The notes under the pieces were generated by a model. That model did not search any database. It saw nothing but the letters and a program-made list of their open reading frames with translations, and was not told the DNA's origin. A stretch of DNA of 64,000 nucleotides. Origin: Streptomonospora nanhaiensis (GTDB lineage Bacteria; Actinomycetota; Actinomycetes; Streptosporangiales; Streptosporangiaceae). Shown here in pieces: positions 61,551-64,000 of the stretch. Position numbers and translations under genes: made by a program. Every line of letters starts with the position of its first letter. The first letter of the stretch is position 1. Location: assembly GCF_013410565.1 (NCBI RefSeq), contig NZ_JACCFO010000001.1, forward strand, positions 496,001 to 560,000, written 5' to 3'.

Positions 61551-61689
61551 GGGTGCCGGGTTTTTCGGGGGGTCGTGGCTGGTCATGGGGGGTTTGCACA
61601 GTGGTGGGGCGGGGGTGACGCAGCACACCTGGCGCGGGGGCCGATGGGTGGTAGTGTTGAGGCATCGGGTTGCAGTCGTGATTTCGCCT

Positions 61690-61816
61690 GAACGCGCATG
61701 TTTTTTGCGCCTGCGGAGTTGTTGACCAGCGGGCGTTTTTCTTTTCGAGAAAGTTCGCAGCACCCGCCGACGCCGCAGGGTGCGGGGTCGGGACCGATCT
61801 CGAAACGGAGACGCAC
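61690..61816 (+). promoter_or_regulatory. Structured leader of the cold-shock gene
   Basis: The leader contains a small stem GCGCA/TGCGC (61694-61698, 61706-61710) with a T-rich loop, the block CTGCGGAGTTGTTGACC (61711-61727) and a U-rich stretch (61736-61747). The unusual T-richness in this genome and its position fit the long, temperature-responsive leader typical of csp genes. Confidence 0.5.
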
Positions 61817-62020
61817 ATGCCGCAGGGCACCGTTAAGTGGTTCAACAGCGAAAAGGGCTTCGGCTTCATCCAGCAGGACGAGGGCGGCCCGGACGTGTTC
61901 GTCCACTACAGCAACATCGCGGGCAACGGCTACCGCAACCTTGAGGAAGAGCAGCGCGTGGAGTTCGACGTCACGCAGGGCCCCAAGGGCCCGCAGGCCG
62001 AGAACGTCCAGGGCCTCTAA
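61817..62020 (+). CDS. cspA: Cold-shock protein (CspA family)
   Basis: A 67-residue single cold-shock domain binding single-stranded RNA/DNA. RNP1 is KGFGFI and RNP2 is [23 protein letters not shown] is the canonical start. An AAACGGAGA ribosome site precedes ATG 61817. The gene has its own long leader and terminator, so it is probably monocistronic and regulated through its leader. Confidence 0.95.
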   Translation: MPQGTVKWFNSEKGFGFIQQDEGGPDVFVHYSNIAGNGYRNLEEEQRVEFDVTQGPKGPQAENVQGL

Positions 62021-62038
62021 ACCCTAGGTTTTCGCAGT

Positions 62039-62081
62039 ACGGCGGGGTCGTCCGGAGTTTTTCTCCGGGCGGCCCCGCCGT
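62039..62081 (+). terminator. Terminator of the cold-shock gene
   Basis: Arms 62039-62057 and 62063-62081 pair over 19 positions with two mismatches (or T-G wobbles) around a TTTTT loop, 18 bases behind the stop. Confidence 0.8.
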
Positions 62082-62157
62082 CGTTGTGTGCGGGGTGGGT
62101 GGTGTCGGGGTGGCGGGTGCCGGTCAAAACCGCCCGTTCTTGGTTAGCATGCCCCCT

Positions 62158-62697
62158 ATGACCACGACGCCCGTGCTGCGCACCGAACGGCTGACCATTC
62201 GCGACTGGAGTACCGACGACGCTGAGGCGGCACTGGGGATCTACGGTGCCCAGGAGGTCGCGCGGTGGCTGACCCCGGAGATGCGGGTGGTCACCGATGT
62301 GGAGGCGATGCGGTCGGTGCTGGCGGCGTGGGTGGAGGCCCAGCCCAACCTGGTGCCGCCGGCGGGGCGGTGGGCGGTGGTGCGCGAGTCCGACGGCGCG
62401 CTGATCGGCGGGCTGTCGCTGCGGCTGCTGCCGCCCTTTGAGGAGGACTTCGAGCTGAACTGGCAGCTGGATCCGCGGGCGTGGGGGCACGGGTATGCCA
62501 CGGAGGCCGGCCGGGCGCTGGTGGGGTGGGCGTTCGAGCAGGGCGTGGAGGAGCTGTTCGCGGTGGCGCGGCCCAAGAACGCGCGGGCGATCGCCACGGC
62601 GCGGCGGTTGGGCATGGAGTGGGTCGGGGAGACCGAGAAGTACTACAACACCCGGTTGCAGGTGTTTCGGATTCGGCCTTCGCAGCGGGGCGCGTGA
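62158..62697 (+). CDS. GNAT-family N-acetyltransferase (RimJ/RimL type)
   Basis: A 179-residue acetyltransferase of the Acetyltransf_3 group: LRTERLTIRDWSTDDAEAAL, then LNWQLDPRAWGHGYATEAGRALVGWAF with the acetyl-CoA loop (R/Q-x-x-G-x-G/A equivalent AWGHGYAT) and NARAIATARRLGMEWVGE. It acetylates an amine on a small molecule or ribosomal protein; the substrate is unknown. ATG 62158 is preferred to 62149. The stop overlaps the start of the ACT gene (GTGA). Confidence 0.9.
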   Translation: MTTTPVLRTERLTIRDWSTDDAEAALGIYGAQEVARWLTPEMRVVTDVEAMRSVLAAWVEAQPNLVPPAGRWAVVRESDGALIGGLSLRLLPPFEEDFELNWQLDPRAWGHGYATEAGRALVGWAFEQGVEELFAVARPKNARAIATARRLGMEWVGETEKYYNTRLQVFRIRPSQRGA

Positions 62698-63104
62698 GCG
62701 GGCCGGGGCCGGAGCGCGACCTGGGGCGGCTGCTGGCGGGGTTGGAGCCGCAGCTGCATCCGGGGGTGTATGTGTTCGCCTCGGGTGCGCGGGTGCCCGC
62801 CGGGGTGGCGGCGGTGGTGACCGTTGCCGAGGCGGAGGGGTGGACGGTGGTGTGCGAGCGCGGCGAGGCCGAGCGGGTGGGCCTGGAGTATGTGTTTCCG
62901 TGTTCGTGGATCACGCTGCGGGTGCGTTCGGCGCTGGACGCGGTGGGGCTGACGGCGGCGGTGGCCGGGGTGCTGGCCCGCGAGCAGATCGCCTGCAACG
63001 TGGTGGCGGGTTTCCACCACGACCACCTGTTCGTGCCGCAGGGCCGGGGGGAGCGGGCGGTGGCGCTGCTGGAGGAGGTGGCGGCGGCCGGCCGGTCGGC
63101 CTGA
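62694..63104 (+). CDS. ACT-domain protein
   Basis: A 136-residue protein of the small ACT-domain (CASTOR/ACT_7-like) group. LEPQLHPGVYVFASGARVP, WITLRVRSALDAVGLTAAVAGVLAREQIACNVVAGFHHDHLFVP are family stretches. Such domains bind amino acids and regulate partners. GTG 62694 overlaps the acetyltransferase stop by GTGA, so the two are co-translated and may act together. Confidence 0.8.
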   Translation: MSGPGPERDLGRLLAGLEPQLHPGVYVFASGARVPAGVAAVVTVAEAEGWTVVCERGEAERVGLEYVFPCSWITLRVRSALDAVGLTAAVAGVLAREQIACNVVAGFHHDHLFVPQGRGERAVALLEEVAAAGRSA

Positions 63105-63153
63105 CGGCCGGCGCGCGGCCGGGTGTGTCCGTGGGGTGTGCCACCATCCCGGC

Positions 63154-64000
63154 ATGACCTTCACCTTCCCCACCTCTTTTGACGCGGTGTGCCTGCTGAC
63201 CGACTGGGCGGGCCGCGACCGGCCCGACCTGCTGGTGCGGGCGCGCCAGGCCCAGGAGCGGCTGCACCGGCACCTGCCGGGCGCACGGCGCCGGGCCGAG
63301 GACTTCCTGCGCGCGGTGGAGGGCTTGGCCCGGGACCTGCCCGTGGAGATGCTGCCGTGGCTGTGGGACGCGGCGGCGCAGGGCCTGGTGCTGCTGGGCG
63401 GGGACAAGTGCCTGTGGGCGGCGCCGCGCGCCTATGCCCGGGCGCGCCGGGCCGAGGCCGAGCACGGGTTGGCCCTTGACGCCGAGCACCACACCGCCCA
63501 GGCGCTGTTCTTGGCGCGCGCGGGTGCGCTGCCCGCCAAGGAGGTGCGGGCCTTCCAGGAGTGGATCACCGCGACGCTGGCGCCGGAGCGGGCCTATCCG
63601 GCGCTGGCGGAGCTGGTCACCGCGCGTGCCGCGGGCGGCAGCGCTCCGGCGGCCGGCACCTACGGGCTGCTGGCCAGGACCGCCGCGGCCGCCGGAATCG
63701 GCCAGGAGGAGGTGGCCCGGGCGCTGGCCGACCTGCTGGCGGCCTCGCGGGGCACGGCCGTGCCTCCGGCGCTGTTCACCAAGGCCGCCGCGGTGTTCGC
63801 GGCGGCGCCGCCCGGGGTGGAGCACCTGGCGGTGTTCTGGGAGCTGTTCCCGCCGGGGCGGTGGGTCAGGAACGACGGCGGGGCGTGGCTGCACCTGCTG
63901 GAGGCGTCGGGTGCGGTGGAGGCCGTGGTGCGGGGCGAGGTGACGCCCCGGGGCGGTGTGGCGGGGTGGCTGCAGCGGTTCGTGCGGCTGTACAAGTACA
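63154..64000 (+). CDS. Unrecognised protein, N-terminal 282 residues (cut by window end)
   Basis: Open from ATG 63154 to the window edge without a stop, so the true length is unknown. The visible part is soluble, Ala/Leu/Arg-rich and almost entirely helical (RARQAQERLHRHLPGARRRAEDFLRAVEGLARDLP, then several 30-40-residue helical pairs of HEAT/TPR-like look). No catalytic motif or family is recognised. It begins 49 bases after the ACT gene on the same strand. Confidence 0.75.
   Translation, partial: MTFTFPTSFDAVCLLTDWAGRDRPDLLVRARQAQERLHRHLPGARRRAEDFLRAVEGLARDLPVEMLPWLWDAAAQGLVLLGGDKCLWAAPRAYARARRAEAEHGLALDAEHHTAQALFLARAGALPAKEVRAFQEWITATLAPERAYPALAELVTARAAGGSAPAAGTYGLLARTAAAAGIGQEEVARALADLLAASRGTAVPPALFTKAAAVFAAAPPGVEHLAVFWELFPPGRWVRNDGGAWLHLLEASGAVEAVVRGEVTPRGGVAGWLQRFVRLYKY

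Overview
The window is extremely GC-rich DNA with G/C-dominated third codon positions, GTG and TTG starts, tight GTGA/ATGA gene overlaps and a gene content typical of mycelial Actinomycetota: DUF3099, DUF2236, an F420-type nitroreductase remnant, an ECF sigma factor with a SnoaL-like tail, and CUT1 sugar transport without its own ATPase. A CebR/CelR-type cellulose operator and the overall style suggest a Nocardiopsis/Streptomonospora/Thermobifida-like genome (Nocardiopsaceae). That family placement is inference. No rRNA, tRNA, phage or complete insertion sequence was seen.

Positions 1-14.5 kb form a plant-polysaccharide oligosaccharide locus. A promoter with an overlapping inverted repeat leads into a CUT1 sugar transporter (lipoprotein and two permeases) and a GH3 beta-glycosidase. 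After three LacI-family-type palindromes comes a second operon: a family-5 solute-binding lipoprotein, two Dpp/Opp-type permeases, two ATPases and a GH2 beta-mannosidase. Together these would import manno-/gluco-oligosaccharides and hydrolyse them in the cytoplasm. A perfect CebR/CelR-type operator sits alone behind the mannosidase, with no gene to control.

Positions 14.8-34.3 kb are mostly single metabolic genes: flavin reductase, two related PLP ammonia-lyases (one divergent from a LysR regulator), nitronate monooxygenase, epoxide-hydrolase-like hydrolase, DUF2236, DUF3099, TetR, aminopeptidase P, PlsC, a Gfo/Idh/MocA oxidoreductase, an NTP_transf_5-like protein, a TauE/SafE exporter and a class III CoA-transferase. 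A frameshifted DUF1963 relic lies at 27.7-28.2 kb. A solitary type I-E CRISPR-like repeat lies at 32.6 kb, beside the first of three copies of a dispersed 20-base element.

Positions 34.7-42.2 kb are the most unusual part: a VWA protein fused to an ADP-ribosylglycohydrolase domain converges on a giant protein with a beta-helix and two CbbX/SpoVK-type AAA+ modules. Next to them are a truncated ThuA gene fused by deletion to a frameshifted F420-type nitroreductase, and a homocysteine methyltransferase.

Positions 42.3-64 kb hold a sulfotransferase, a Tat-exported serine hydrolase, an ABC-2 exporter with a translationally coupled XRE regulator, a secreted alpha/beta hydrolase, MarR/HxlR/TetR regulators with visible operators, two ECF sigma factors, a membrane-anchored GPP34 (GOLPH3-like) protein, RidA, SGNH hydrolase, DUF1697, an SDR-like protein, a cold-shock protein with a structured leader, a GNAT/ACT pair and the start of an unrecognised protein cut by the window edge. 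Convergent gene pairs are mostly separated by strong hairpins.
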